Positions 8,402-20,902 of a stretch of 64,000 bases of DNA are shown here, piece after piece. The stretch's first letter is position 1. Each line of letters starts with the position of its first letter. The stretch is from assembly GCA_032622095.1 (NCBI GenBank), contig CP136069.1, positions 618,001-682,000 on the forward strand, written 5' to 3'. A program made the position numbers and the translations under genes. The notes beneath the pieces are model-generated. The model saw only the letters and a list, made by a program, of their open reading frames with translations. It made no database searches and was not told where the DNA came from. Source of the stretch: Siphonodentalium dalli (Eukaryota; Mollusca; Scaphopoda; Gadilida; Siphonodentaliidae).

Positions 8402-8417
8402 GGCCCTTTTCAGGGCC
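8402..8417 (+). terminator. Histone-type mRNA 3' stem-loop with downstream element
   Basis: AAAAC, then GGCCCTTTTCAGGGCC, then ACCAAA: the flanks match metazoan histone mRNA ends as well as the stem. CGAAAAGAAAAACTCTT follows at about 8430, in the place of a U7-pairing downstream element. Confidence 0.92.
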
Positions 8418-8559
8418 ACCAAATATTCGAAAAGAAAAACTCTTGATTGCTAATTGATATTTTCCAAAGTGAGATTTTCCTTTTGAAAAAAAATAATTCT
8501 AAGTCCATTTTCATTTTTTCGATCAGAAATGTTACATCAATGACAGGAACATCTATCCT

Positions 8560-8690
8560 CAGGGTGGGAACTGTGGCCCAGTACCCCCAGACATGGGCAC
8601 TATGGCCCAGTACCCCCCCAGGGGGTACTGGGCGATACTGGGGGTATGGCGATACAGGGGGTACTGGGCCATAGTGCCCACCATTACTAC
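8560..8690. repeat. G/C-rich foldback repeat
   Basis: GGGCACTATGGCCCAGTAC at about 8596 is inverted at about 8660-8682, with GTACTGGG/CCCAGTAC words repeated between. The two arms plus the loop could form a long hairpin. No gene is evident. Confidence 0.8.
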
Positions 8691-10054
8691 TCCTGTCAGT
8701 TAATTGATGCGATAACAATCGGAGTATCGGACAATAACAAAAAATCACTTCTGACATATCCAGATAATAATGAGAGTTTTATATGGTCAGATCTGTGATA
8801 CAACAGAATAGACACGAACTTATGTATATACCAAACGAGAAGCCAATACAACGCCGTATATAGTTTCGTTCCAAAATAATTATACCAAACTTAGCGACTA
8901 AGGGTCGGCAAGGTTGGGGAATTGGACGGGATATGCTGACTCCCATTCATTCAATTAAAAAATATAATATATATTTAAATGGATTACGTGTATGGATATG
9001 AACTAGTTTCAATAAATTGACAATTGAGAGCGAAAGTCCGCGCATAAGAAGCATGTGTTTGACGAAAACGTGGACCAAGCGGAAAAGTGTGAAAAAATTA
9101 AGCATCTGAAACCACAGTATCGTTATTTTTTCAAAAATCAGTAAGTCTAGAAATTTAATTGAAAAAAATGCTGGTTTTAAAAAAGTGAAAACAAACTACC
9201 ATAATAAACCGACACAATTTGTGTCGTTTTTTAACCCAAACGTTTCTAGGTGGTATTTAAGGCGGGCCACCCACACTTGCCGTCAAATCGGCCGAAATCC
9301 CCAGTTTCACCCCCTCGGGGTGGTACCCCCCAGGGTTAAGGGTGTGGGTCCGGTGTTTCTAGGGGGTGTTTGGGGTGGGCCACCCACCATACCGTCAAAT
9401 CGGCCGAAAGCGACATTTAAAAAAATAAAGTATAAGGAATAGGGAATAAGTTCCAAATGTCATGTTCGTTATTTCAGAATATATCAGGGTTAGGAGGATC
9501 CAACGACAAGAGAGTGATGGCTTATGTTGAGATATCTCCTCAGAAATGAAGAAAGACATGTGGCGTATATACCAATATAAAAACACAAACGTAAATATAA
9601 TGTAATATCATTTGTCATGGCAACATGACGGTCACGTGAAGGTGCTTATGTTTAACATGTTCATCAGTTGGATATATTTATTTATATATATTTACATACT
9701 AAGTGTTGTCATCAATAAATCCAGTATTCTGATTGGTCGGCGCCCACGTGGCTCGTTGCAGTTATTTCTCGGTGAATGCGCAACAGCGAATAACTGCAAG
9801 CTCATAACAACATCGAATCTATCTAGGTTCGACCGCCTAGCGTAGCACTTAAAGCTTAATGCTCTTAGTTGTTGTTTGTTTACCCAGTAGCGGGTATGGA
9901 GTGAAGACCTGCAAGCTCATAACAACATCGATACGTCATTTGGGTTTGGAAAGACGAACGCGTAATGTTTTGGGCGCATTTGGATTCGCGCAGGATTGAC
10001 TTAATAAATTATCGGGGTTATAAAAGTGGCTTTTTCGTTAAATGTATATAAATA
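8691..10054. other. Non-coding stretch with small repeats
   Basis: No supportable gene. A direct repeat with the core CCGTCAAATCGGCCGAAA occurs near 9281 and 9392, each after GGCCACCCAC. A 24-bp word (CTGCAAGCTCATAACAACAT and a little more) occurs near 9796 and 9910. The arms TTGCAGTTATT and AATAACTGCAA pair around 9758-9800. Confidence 0.55.
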
Positions 10055-10210
10055 TAAGGATTAACTGTCATGTGGACTGTTTTTATGGATATGTAACCGT
10101 GAGGTAAGTGGTCATAACTTGTATGTAAAACCCGGGTTTTACACAAGTTATGACCACTTACATCACGGTTACATATCCATAAAAACAGTCCACATGACAG
10201 TTAATCCTTA
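10055..10210. repeat. Near-perfect 156-bp palindrome
   Basis: Arms of about 68 bp pair with one visible mismatch around a central GTAAAACCCGGGTTTTAC. As RNA or single-stranded DNA it would form one long hairpin. It lies 240 bp beyond the 3' end of the repeat-peptide gene. Possibly a MITE; no target duplication is clear. Confidence 0.9.
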
Positions 10211-10453
10211 TTTATTTATCACATCACGAAGCTCAGCCAGAAACTACTGTTACATAATTACACATAATTGTATTAATTGTTTATTTCATATCGTTGTATT
10301 CGGGTCATCACGCCGTCATCCGCACACTAGCAATTCATCGGGTAACAGAGACCATCATTTATTTATAATATGAAGCCTCGTCCCGATTACCGTCGCTGCC
10401 AAACTGACGTTTCACGCTACGGTGATGTAATTCGCAGCGGCCACACCTCCGTC

Positions 10454-10466
10454 TTTATTCATCCTA
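10454..10466 (-). terminator. Stop codon and polyadenylation signal of the repeat-peptide gene
   Basis: On the minus strand the last repeat unit reads through a final KR into a short unique tail (TRWERLPTLNAA) and TAG at 10466-10464. GATG and AATAAA (10459-10454) follow at once. The stop lies in the frame that carries the dibasic sites in the last units. Confidence 0.72.
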
Positions 10467-13400
10467 GGCTGCATTTAATGTAGGCAATCGCTCCCACCTT
10501 GTCCGCTTCGCCCTATGGAACTTGTCGCCACTGAGACCCTCGCCTCCAACCTCTCCGCCTCCGGCGAAAGGACTATGACGCTTCTCCCAATGGAGTTTGC
10601 CGCTACTGAGACCCTCGCCTCCACCCTCTCCGCCTCTGGCGAAAGGACTATGACGCTTCTCCCTGTGGAGTTTGCCGCTACTGAGACCCTCGCCTCCACC
10701 CTCTCCGCCTCCGGCGAAAGGACTATGACGCTTCTCCCTATGGAGTTTGCCGCTACTGAGACCATCGCCTCCACCCTCTCCGGCGAAAGGACTATGACGC
10801 TTCTCCCAATGAACTTGTCGCCACTGAGACCCTCGCCTCCACCCTCTCCGCCTCCGGCGAAAGGATTATGACGCTTCTCCCTATGGAGTTTGCCGCTACT
10901 GAGACCCTCGCCTCCACCCTCTCCGCCTCCGTTGAAAGGACTATGACGCTTCTTCCTATGGAGTTTGCCGCTACTGAGACCCACGCCTCCACCCTCTCCG
11001 CCTCCGGCGAAAGGACTATGACGCTTCTCCCTATGGAGTTTGTCGCCACTGAGACCCTCGCCTCCACCGTCTCCGCCTCCGGCGAAAGGACTATGACGCT
11101 TCTCCCTATGGAGTTTGCCGCTACTGAGACCCTCGCCTCCACCCTCTCCGCCTCCGGCGAAAGGACTATGACGCTTCTCCCTATGGAGTTTGCCGCTACT
11201 GAGACCCTCGCCTCCACCCTCTCCGCATCCGGCGAAAGGACTATGACGCTTCACCATATGGAGTTTGCCGCCACTGAGACCCTCGCCTCCACCATCTTCG
11301 CCTCCGGCGAAAGGACTATGACGCTTCTCCCTATGGAGTTTGCCGCTACTGAGACCCTCGCCTCCACTCTCTCCGCCTACGGCGAAAGGACTATGACGCT
11401 TCTCCCTATGGAGTTTGCTGCTACTGAGACCCTCGCCTCCACCCTCTCCGCCGCCGGCGAAAGGACTATGACGCTTCTCCCTATGGAGTTTGCCGCTACT
11501 GAGACCCTCGCCTCCACCCTCTCCGCCTCCGGCGAAAGGACTATGACGCTTCTCCCTATGGACTTTGCTGCTACTGAGACCCTCGCCTCCATCCTCTCCG
11601 CCTCCGGCGAAAGGACTATGACGCTTCTCCCTATGGAGTTTGCCGCTACTGGGACCCTCGCCTCCACCCTCGCCTCCGGAGAAAGGACTATGAGGCTTCT
11701 CCCTGTGGAGTTTGCCGCTACTGAAACCCTCGCCTCCACCCTCTCCGCCTCCGGCGAAAGGACTATGACGCTTCTCCCTATGGAGTTTGCGCTACTGAGA
11801 CCCTCGCCTCCACCCTCTCCGCCTCCGGCGAAAGGACTATGACGCTTCTCCCTATGGAGTTTGCGCTACTGAGACCCTCGCCTCCACCCTCTCCGCCTCC
11901 GGCGAAAGGACTATGACGCTTCTCCCAATGGAGTTTGTCACCACTGAGACCATCGCCTCCACCATCTCCGCCTCCGGCGAAAGGACTATGACGCTTCTCC
12001 CTGTGGAGTTTGCCGTTACTGAGACCCTCGCCTCCACCCTCTCTGCCTACGGCGAAAGGACTATGACGCTTCTCCCTATGGAGTTTGCCGCTACTGAGAC
12101 CCTCGCCTCCACCCTCTCCGCCTCCGGCGAAAGGACTATGACGCTTCTCCCAATGGAGTTTGTCGCCACTGAGACCCTCGCCTCCACCATCTCCGCCTCC
12201 GGCGAAAGGAATATGACGCTTCTCCCAATGGAGTTTGCCGCTACTGAGACCCTCGCGTCCACCCTCTCCGCCTCCGGCGAAAGGACTATGACGCTTCTCC
12301 CTGTGGAGTTTGCCGCTACTGAGACCCTCGCCTCCACCCTCTCCGCCTCCGGCGAAAGGACTATGACGCTTCTCCCTATGGAGTTTGCCGCTACTGAGAC
12401 CCTCGCCTCCACCCTCTCCGCCTCCGGCGAAAGGACTATGACGCTTCTCCCAATGGAGTTTGTCGCCAATGAGACCCTCGCCTCCACCATCTCCGCCTCC
12501 GGCGAAAGGACTATGACGCTTCTCCCAATGGAGTTTGCCGCTACTGAGACCCTCGCCTCCACCCTCTCCGCCTCCGGCGAAAGGACTATGACGCTTCTCC
12601 CTATGGAGTTTGCCGCTACTGAGACCCTCGCCTCCACCCTCTCCGCATCCGGCGAAAGGACTATGACGCTTCACCATATGGAGTTTGCCGCCACTGAGAC
12701 CCTCGCCTCCACCATCTTCGCCTCCGGCGAAAGGACTATGACGCTTCTCCCTATGGAGTTTGCCGCTACTGAGACCCTCGCCTCCACTCTCTCCGCCTCC
12801 GGCGAAAGGACTATGACGCTTCTCCCTATGGAGTTTGCCGCTACTGAGACCCTCGCCTCCACCCTCTCCGCCTCCGGCGAAAGGACTATGACGCTTCTCC
12901 CTATGGAGTTTGCTGCTACTGAGACCCTCGCCTCCATCCTCTCCGCCTCCGGCGAAAGGACTATGACGCTTCTCCCTATGGAGTTTGCCGCTACTGGGAC
13001 CCTCGCCTCCACCCTCTCCGCCTCCGGAGAAAGGACTATGACGCTTCTCCCTGTGGAGTTTGCCGCTACTGAGACCCCCGCCTCCACCCTCTCCGCATCC
13101 GGCGAAAGGACTATGACGCTTCACCATATGGAGTTTGCCGCCACTGAGACCCTCGCCTCCACCATCTTCGCCTCCGGCGAAAGGACTATGACGCTTCTCC
13201 CTATGGAGTTTGCCGCTACTGAGACCCTCGCCTCCATCCTCTCCGCCTCCGGCGAAAGGACTATGACGCTTCTCCCTATGGATTTTGCGCTACTGAGACC
13301 CTCGCCTCCACCCTCTCCGCCTCCGGCGAAAGGACTATGACGCTTCTCCCAATGGAGTTTGTCACCACTGAGACCATCGCCTCCACCATCTCCGCCTCCG

Positions 13401-16400
13401 GCGAAAGGACTATGACGCTTCTCCCTATGGAGTTTGCCGTTACTGAGACCCTCGCCTCCACCCTCTCTGCCTCCGGCGAAAGGACTATGACGCTTCTCCC
13501 TATGGAGTTTGCCGCTACTGAGACCCTCGCCTCCACCCTCTCCGCCTCCGGCGAAAGGACTATGACGCTTCTCCCAATGGAGTTTGTCGCCACTGAGACC
13601 CTCGCCTCCACCATCTCCGCCTCCGGCGAAAGGACTATGACGCTTCTCCCAATGGAGTTTGCCGCTACTGAGACCCTCGCGTCCACCCTCTCCGCCTCCG
13701 GCGAAAGGACTATGACGCTTCTCCCTGTGGAGTTTGCCGCTACTGAGACCCTCGCCTCCACCCTCTCCGCCTCCGGCGAAAGGACTATGACGCTTCTCCC
13801 TGTGGAGTTTGCCGCTACTGAGACCCTCGCCTCCACCCTCTCCGCCTCCGGAGAAAGGACTATGACGCTTCTCCCTGTGGAGTTTGCCGCTACTGAGACC
13901 ATCGCCTCCGACGAAAGGACTATGACGCTTCTCCCTATGGAGTTTGCCGCTACTGCGACCCTCGCCTCCACCCTCTCCGCCTCCGGCGAAAGGACTATGA
14001 CGCTTCTCCCTGTGGAGTTTGCCGCTACTGAGACCCTCGCCTCCACCCTCTCCGCATCCGGCGAAATGACTATGACGCTTCTCCCTATGGAGTTTGCTGC
14101 TACTGAGACCCTAGCATCCACCCTCTCCGCCTCCGGCGAAAGGACTATGACGCTTCTCCCTATGGAGTTTGCTGCTACTGAGACCCTCGCCTCCACCCTC
14201 TCCGCCTCCGGTGAAAGGACTATGACGCTTCTCCCTATGGAGTTTGCTGCTACTGAGACCCTCGCCTCCATCCTCTCCGCCTCCGGCGAAAGGACTATGA
14301 CGCTTCTCCCTATGGAGTTTGCTGCTACTGAGACCCTCGCGTCCACCCTCTCCGCCTCCGGCGAAAGGACTATGACGCTTCTCCCTGTGGAGTTTGCCGC
14401 TACTGAGACCCTCGCCTCCACCCTCTCCGCATCCGGCGAAATGACTATGACGCTTCTCCCTATGGAGTTTGCTGCTACTGAGACCCTCGCATCCACCCTC
14501 TCCGCCTCCGGCGAAAGGACTATGACGCTTCTCCCTATGGAGTTTGCTGCTACTGAGACCCTCGCCTCCACCCTCTCCGCCTCCGGTGAAAGGACTATGA
14601 CGCTTCTCCCTATGGAGTTTGCTGCTACTGAGACCCTCGCCTCCACCCTCTCCGCCTCCGGCGAAAGGACTATGACGCTTCTCCCTATGGAGTTTGCTGC
14701 TACTGAGACCCTCGCCTCCACCCTCTCCGCCTCCGACGAAAGGACTATGACGCTTCTCCCTATGGAGTTTGCCGCTACTGGGACCCTCGCCTCCACCCTC
14801 TCCGCCTCCGGAGAAAGGACTATGACGCTTCTCCCTGTGGAGTTTGCCGCTACTGAAACCCTCGCCTCCACCCTCTCCGCCTCCGGCGAAAGGACTATGA
14901 CGCTTCTCCCTATGGAGTTTGCGCTACTGAGACCCTCGCCTCCACCCTCTCCGCCTCCGGCGAAAGGACTATGACGCTTCTCCCTATGGAGTTTGCGCTA
15001 CTGAGACCCTCGCCTCCACCCTCTCCGCCTCCGGCGAAAGGACTATGACGCTTCTCCCAATGGAGTTTGTCACCACTGAGACCATCGCCTCCACCATCTC
15101 CGCCTCCGGCGAAAGGACTATGACGCTTGTCCCTGTGGAGTTTGCCGTTACTGAGACCCTCGCCTCCACCCTCTCTGCCTACGGCGAAAGGACTATGACG
15201 CTTCTCCCTATGGAGTTTGCCGCTACTGAGACCCTCGCCTCCACCCTCTCCGCCTCCGGCGAAAGGACTATGACGCTTCTCCCAATGGAGTTTGTCGCCA
15301 CTGAGACCCTCGCCTCCACCATCTCCGCCTCCGGCGAAAGGACTATGACGCTTCTCCCAATGGAGTTTGCCGCTACTGAGACCCTCGCGTCCACCCTCTC
15401 CGCCTCCGGCGAAAGGACTATGACGCTTCTCCCTGTGGAGTTTGCCGCTACTGAGACCCTCGCCTCCACCCTCTCCGCCTCCGGCGAAAGGACTATGACG
15501 CTTCTCCCTATGGAGTTTGCCGCTACTGAGACCCTCGCCTCCACCCTCTCCGCCTCCGGCGAAAGGACTATGACGCTTCTCCCAATAGAGTTTGTCGCCA
15601 ATGAGACCCTCGCCTCCACCATCTCCGCCTCCGGCGAAAGGACTATGACGCTTCTCCCAATGGAGTTTGCCGCTACTGAGACCCTCGCCTCCACCCTCTC
15701 CGCATCCGGCGAAAGGACTATGACGCTTCACCATATGGAGTTTGCCGCCACTGAGACCCTCGCCTCCACCATCTTCGCCTCCGGCGAAAGGACTATGACG
15801 CTTCTCCCTATGGAGTTTGCCGCTACTGAGACCCTCGCCTCCACTCTCTCCGCCTCCGGCGAAAGGACTATGACGCTTCTCCCTATGGAGTTTGCTGCTA
15901 CTGAGACCCTCGCCTCCACCCTCTCCGCCGCCGGCGAAAGGACTATGACGCTTCTCCCTATGGAGTTTGCCGCTACTGAGACCCTCGCCTCCACCCTCTC
16001 CGCCTCCGGCGAAAGGACTATGACGCTTCTCCCTATGGAGTTTGCTGCTACTGAGACCCTCGCCTCCATCCTCTCCGCCTCCGGCGAAAGGACTATGACG
16101 CTTCTCCCTATGGAGTTTGCCGCTACTGGGACCCTCGCCTCCACCCTCTCCGCCTCCGGAGAAAGGACTATGACGCTTCTCCCTGTGGAGTTTGCCGCTA
16201 CTGAGACCCCCGCCTCCACCCTCTCCGCATCCGGCGAAAGGACTATGACGCTTCACCATATGGAGTTTGCCGCCACTGAGACCCTCGCCTCCACCATCTT
16301 CGCCTCCGGCGAAAGGACTATGACGCTTCTCCCTATGGAGTTTGCCGCTACTGAGACCCTCGCCTCCATCCTCTCCGCCTCCGACGAAATGACTATGACG

Positions 16401-16420
16401 CTTCTCCCTATGGAGTTTGC
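10464..16420 (-). pseudogene. Distal part of the repeat-peptide exon, out of frame as assembled
   Basis: This continues the 75-bp array toward the gene's natural stop. Single-base losses (TTTGCGCTAC instead of TTTGCCGCTAC) near 16420, 14995, 14921, 13288, 11864 and 11790, and a further one near 10811, each shift the dibasic frame. Followed through these shifts, units keep the K-R codons AAG CGT in nearly all cases (one K-P near 11690), and the frame ends at the TAG at 10464. Seven losses from the initial frame predict the frame of that stop exactly. Either this part is no longer translated in phase, or some losses are assembly errors. Three of them recur in a 3132-bp duplication, so those were copied rather than random. 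Confidence 0.6.
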
Positions 16421-19400
16421 GCTACTGAGACCCTCGCCTCCACCCTCTCCGCCTCCGGCGAAAGGACTATGACGCTTCTCCCAATGGAGTTTGTCACCAC
16501 TGAGACCATCGCCTCCACCATCTCCGCCTCCGGCGAAAGGACTATGACGCTTCTCCCTATGGAGTTTGCCGTTTCTGAGACCCTCGCCTCCACCCTCTCT
16601 GCCTCCGGCGAAAGGACTATGACGCTTCTCCCTATGGAGTTTGCCGCTACTGAGACCCTCGCCTCCACCCTCTCCGCCTCCGGCGAAAGGACTATGACGC
16701 TTCTCCCAATGGAGTTTGTCGCCACTGAGACCCTCGCCTCCACCATCTCCGCCTCCGGCGAAAGGACTATGACGCTTCTCCCAATGGAGTTTGCCGCTAC
16801 TGAGACCCTCGCGTCCACCCTCTCCGCCTCCGGGGAAAGGACTATGACGCTTCTCCCTGTGGAGTTTGCCGCTACTGAGACCCTCGCCTCCACCCTCTCC
16901 GCCTCCGGCGAAAGGACTATGACGCTTCTCCCTGTGGAGTTTGCCGCTACTGAGACCCTCGCCTCCACCCTCTCCGCCTCCGGAGAAAGGACTATGACGC
17001 TTCTCCCTGTGGAGTTTGCCGCTACTGAGACCATCGCCTCCGACGAAAGGACTATGACGCTTCTCCCTATGGAGTTTGCCGCTACTGCGACCCTCGCCTC
17101 CACCCTCTCCGCCTCCGGCGAAAGGACTATGACGCTTCTCCCTGTGGAGTTTGCCGCTACTGAGACCCTCGCCTCCACCCTCTCCGCATCCGGCGAAATG
17201 ACTATGACGCTTCTCCCTATGGAGTTTGCTGCTACTGAGACCCTCGCATCCACCCTCTCCGCCTCCGGCGAAAGGACTATGACGCTTCTCCCTATGGAGT
17301 TTGCTGCTACTGAGACCCTCGCCTCCACCCTCTCCGCCTCCGGTGAAAGGACTATGACGCTTCTCCCTATGGAGTTTGCTGCTACTGAGACCCTCGCCTC
17401 CACCCTCTCCGCCTCCGGCGAAAGGACTATGACGCTTCTCCCTATGGAGTTTGCTGCTACTGAGACCCTCGCCTCCACCCTCTCCGCCTCCGGCGAAAGG
17501 ACTATGACGCTTCTCCCTATGGAGTTTGCCGCTACTGAGACCCTCGCCTACACCCTCTCCGCCTCCGGCGAAAGGACTATGACGCTTCTCCCTATGGAGT
17601 TTGCCGCTACTGAGACCCTCGCCTCCACCCTCTCCGCCTCCGGCGAAAGGACTATGACGCTTCTCCCAATGGAGTTTGTCGCCACTGAGACCCTCGCCTC
17701 CACCATCTCCGCCTCCGGCGAAAGGACTATGACGCTTCTCCCAATGGAGTTTGCCGCTACTGAGACCCTCGCGTCCACCCTCTCCGCCTCCGGCGAAAGG
17801 ACTATGACGCTTCTCCCTGTGGAGTTTGCCGCTACTGAGACCCTCGCCTCCACCCTCTCCGCCTCCGGCGAAAGGACTATGACGCTTCTCCCTGTGGAGT
17901 TTGCCGCTACTGAGACCCTCGCCTCCACCCTCTCCGCCTCCGGAGAAAGGACTATGACGCTTCTCCCTGTGGAGTTTGCCGCTACTGAGACCATCGCCTC
18001 CGACGAAAGGACTATGACGCTTCTCCCTATGGAGTTTGCCGCTACTGCGACCCTCGCCTCCACCCTCTCCGCCTCCGGCGAAAGGACTATGACGCTTCTC
18101 CCTGTGGAGTTTGCCGCTACTGAGACCCTCGCCTCCACCCTCTCCGCATCCGGCGAAATGACTATGACGCTTCTCCCTATGGAGTTTGCTGCTACTGAGA
18201 CCCTCGCATCCACCCTCTCCGCCTCCGGCGAAAGGACTATGACGCTTCTCCCTATGGAGTTTGCTGCTACTGAGACCCTCGCCTCCACCCTCTCCGCCTC
18301 CGGTGAAAGGACTATGACGCTTCTCCCTATGGAGTTTGCTGCTACTGAGACCCTCGCCTCCACCCTCTCCGCCTCCGGCGAAAGGACTATGACGCTTCTC
18401 CCTATGGAGTTTGCTGCTACTGAGACCCTCGCCTCCACCCTCTCCGCCTCCGGCGAAAGGACTATGACGCTTCTCCCTATGGAGTTTGCCGCTACTGAGA
18501 CCCTCGCCTACACCCTCTCCGCCTCCGGCGAAACGACTATGACGCTTCTCCCAATGGAGTTTGTCGTCACTGAGACCCTCGCCTCCACCCTCTCCGCCTC
18601 CGACGAAAGGACTATGACGCTTCTCCCTATGGAGTTTGCCGCTACTGAGACCCTCGCCTCCACCCTCTCCGCCTCCGGCGAAAGGACTATGACGCTTCTC
18701 CCTGTGGAGTTTGCCGCTACTGAGACCCTCGCCTCCACCGTCTCCGCCTCCGGCGAAAGGACGATGACGCTTCTCCCTATGGAGTTTGCCGCTACTGCGA
18801 CCCTCGCCTCCACCCTCTCCGCCTCCGGCGAAAGGACTATGACGCTTCTCCCTGTGGAGTTTGCCGCTACTGAGACCCTCGCCTCCACCCTCTCCGCATC
18901 CGGCGAAATGACTAGGACGCTTCTCCCTATGGAGTTTGCTGCTACTGAGACCCTCGCATCCACCCTCTCCGCCTCCGGCGAAAGGACTATGACGCTTCTC
19001 CCTATGGAATTTGCTGCTACTGAGACCCTCGCCTCCACCCTCTCCGCCTCCGGGGAAAGGACTATGACGCTTCTCCCTATGGAGTTTGCTGCTACTGAGA
19101 CCCCCGCCTCCACCCTCTCCGCCTCCGGCGAAAGGACTATGACGCTTCTCCCTATGGAGTTTGCCGCTACTGAGACCCTCGCCTCCACCCTCTCCGCCTC
19201 CGGCGAAAGGACTATGACGCTTCTCCCTATGGAGTTTGCCGCTACTGAGACCCTCGCCTCCACCCTCTCCGCCTCCGGCGAAACGACTATGACGCTTCTC
19301 CCAATGGAGTTTGTCGCCACTGAGACCCTCGCCTCCACCCTCTCCGCCTCCGGCGAAAGGACTATGACGCTTCAGCCTGTGGAGTTTGCCGCTACTGAGA

Positions 19401-20902
19401 CCCTCGCCTCCACCCTCTCCGCCTCCGATGAAAGGACTATGACGCTTCTCCCTGTGGAGTTTGCCGTTACTGAGACCCTCGCCTCCACCCTCTCCGCCTC
19501 CGGCGAAAGGACTATGACGCTTCTCCCTATGGAGTTTGCCGCTACTGCGACCCTCGCCTCCACCCTCTCCGCCTCCGGCGAAAGGACTATGACGCTTCTC
19601 CCTGTGGAGTTTGCCGCTACTGAGACCCTCGCCTCCACCGTCTCCGCCTCCGGCGAAAGGACGATGACGCTTCTCCCTATAGAGTTTGCCGCTACTGCGA
19701 CCCTCGCCTCCACCCTCTCCGCCTCCGGCGAAAGGACTATGACGCTTCTCCCTGAGGAGTTTGCCGCTACTGAGACCTTCGCCTCCACCCTCTCCGCATC
19801 CGGCGAAATGACTAGGACGCTTCTCCCTATGGAGTTTGCTGCTACTGAGACCCTCGCATCCACCCTCTCCGCCTCCGGCGAAAGGACTATGACGCTTCTC
19901 CCTATGGAATTTGCTGCTACTGAGACCCTCGCCTCCACCCTCTCCGCCTCCGGGGAAAGGACTATGACGCTTCTCCCTATGGAGTTTGCTGCTACTGAGA
20001 CCCCCGCCTCCACCCTCTCCGCCTCCGGCGAAAGGACTATGACGCTTCTCCGTATGGAGTTTGCCGCTACTGAGACCCTCGCCTCCACCCTCTCCGCCTC
20101 CGGCGAAAGGACTATGACGCTTCTCCCTATGGAGTTTGCCGCTACTGAGACCCTCGCCTCCACCCTCTCCGCCTCCGGCGAAACGACTATGACGCTTCTC
20201 CCAATGGAGTTTGTCGCCACTGAGACCCTCGCCTCCACCCTCTCCGCCTCCGGCGAAAGGACTATGACGCTTCTGCCTGTGGAGTTTGCCGCTACTGAGA
20301 CCCTCGCCTCCACCCTCTCCGCCTCCGATGAAAGGACTATGACGCTTCTCCCTGTGGAGTTTGCCGCTACTGAGACCCTCGCCTCCACCCTCTCCGCCTC
20401 CGGCGAAAGGACTATGACGCTTCTCCCTATGGAGTTTGCCGCTACTGCGACCCTCGCCTCCACCCTCTCCGCCTCCGGCGAAAGGACTATGACGCTTCTG
20501 CCTGTGGAGTTTGCCGCTACTGAGACCCTCGCCTCCACCCTCTCCGCCTCCGGCGAAAGGACTATGACGCTTCTCCCTGTGGAGATTGCCGCTACTGAGA
20601 CCCTCGCCTCCACCCTCTCCGTCTCCGGTGAAAGGACTATGACGCTTCTCCCTATTGAGTTTGCCGCTACTGAGACCCTCGCCTCCACCCTCTCCGCCTC
20701 CGGTGAAAGGACTATGACGCTTCTCCCTATGGAGTTTGCCGCTACTGAGACCCTCGCCTCCACCCTCTCCGCCTCCGGTGAAAGGACTATGACGCTTCTC
20801 CCTATGGAGTTTGCCGCTACTGAGACCCTCGCCTCCAACCTCTCCGCCTGCGGTGAAAGGACTATGACGCTTCTCCCTATGGAGTTTGCTGCTACTGAGA
20901 CC
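10512..20902. repeat. 75-bp GC-rich coding minisatellite, about 139 units
   Basis: The unit (plus strand) starts ATGACGCTTCTCCCTATGG and is 75 bp, a multiple of three, so any stop-free frame stays open for long distances. Three frames do. Higher-order structure: a 3132-bp block (for example 11790-14921 against 14921-18052), a 960-bp repeat (17033 to 17993) and a 900-bp, 12-unit repeat (18913 to 19813). Shorter units with 15-bp (13901, 17033, 17993) and 6-bp (10775, 11670) in-frame losses occur. The block is GC-rich against AT-rich flanks. Confidence 0.97.

Noticed and set aside
13276-14871. Minus-strand open frame with GRSVIVLSPEAERV units
   Set aside because: A second stop-free frame of the same array; no start outside the array, and it does not connect in phase to exon 1.
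10512-20902. CRISPR array
   Set aside because: There are no unique spacers: the whole 75-bp unit repeats, and the setting is eukaryotic.
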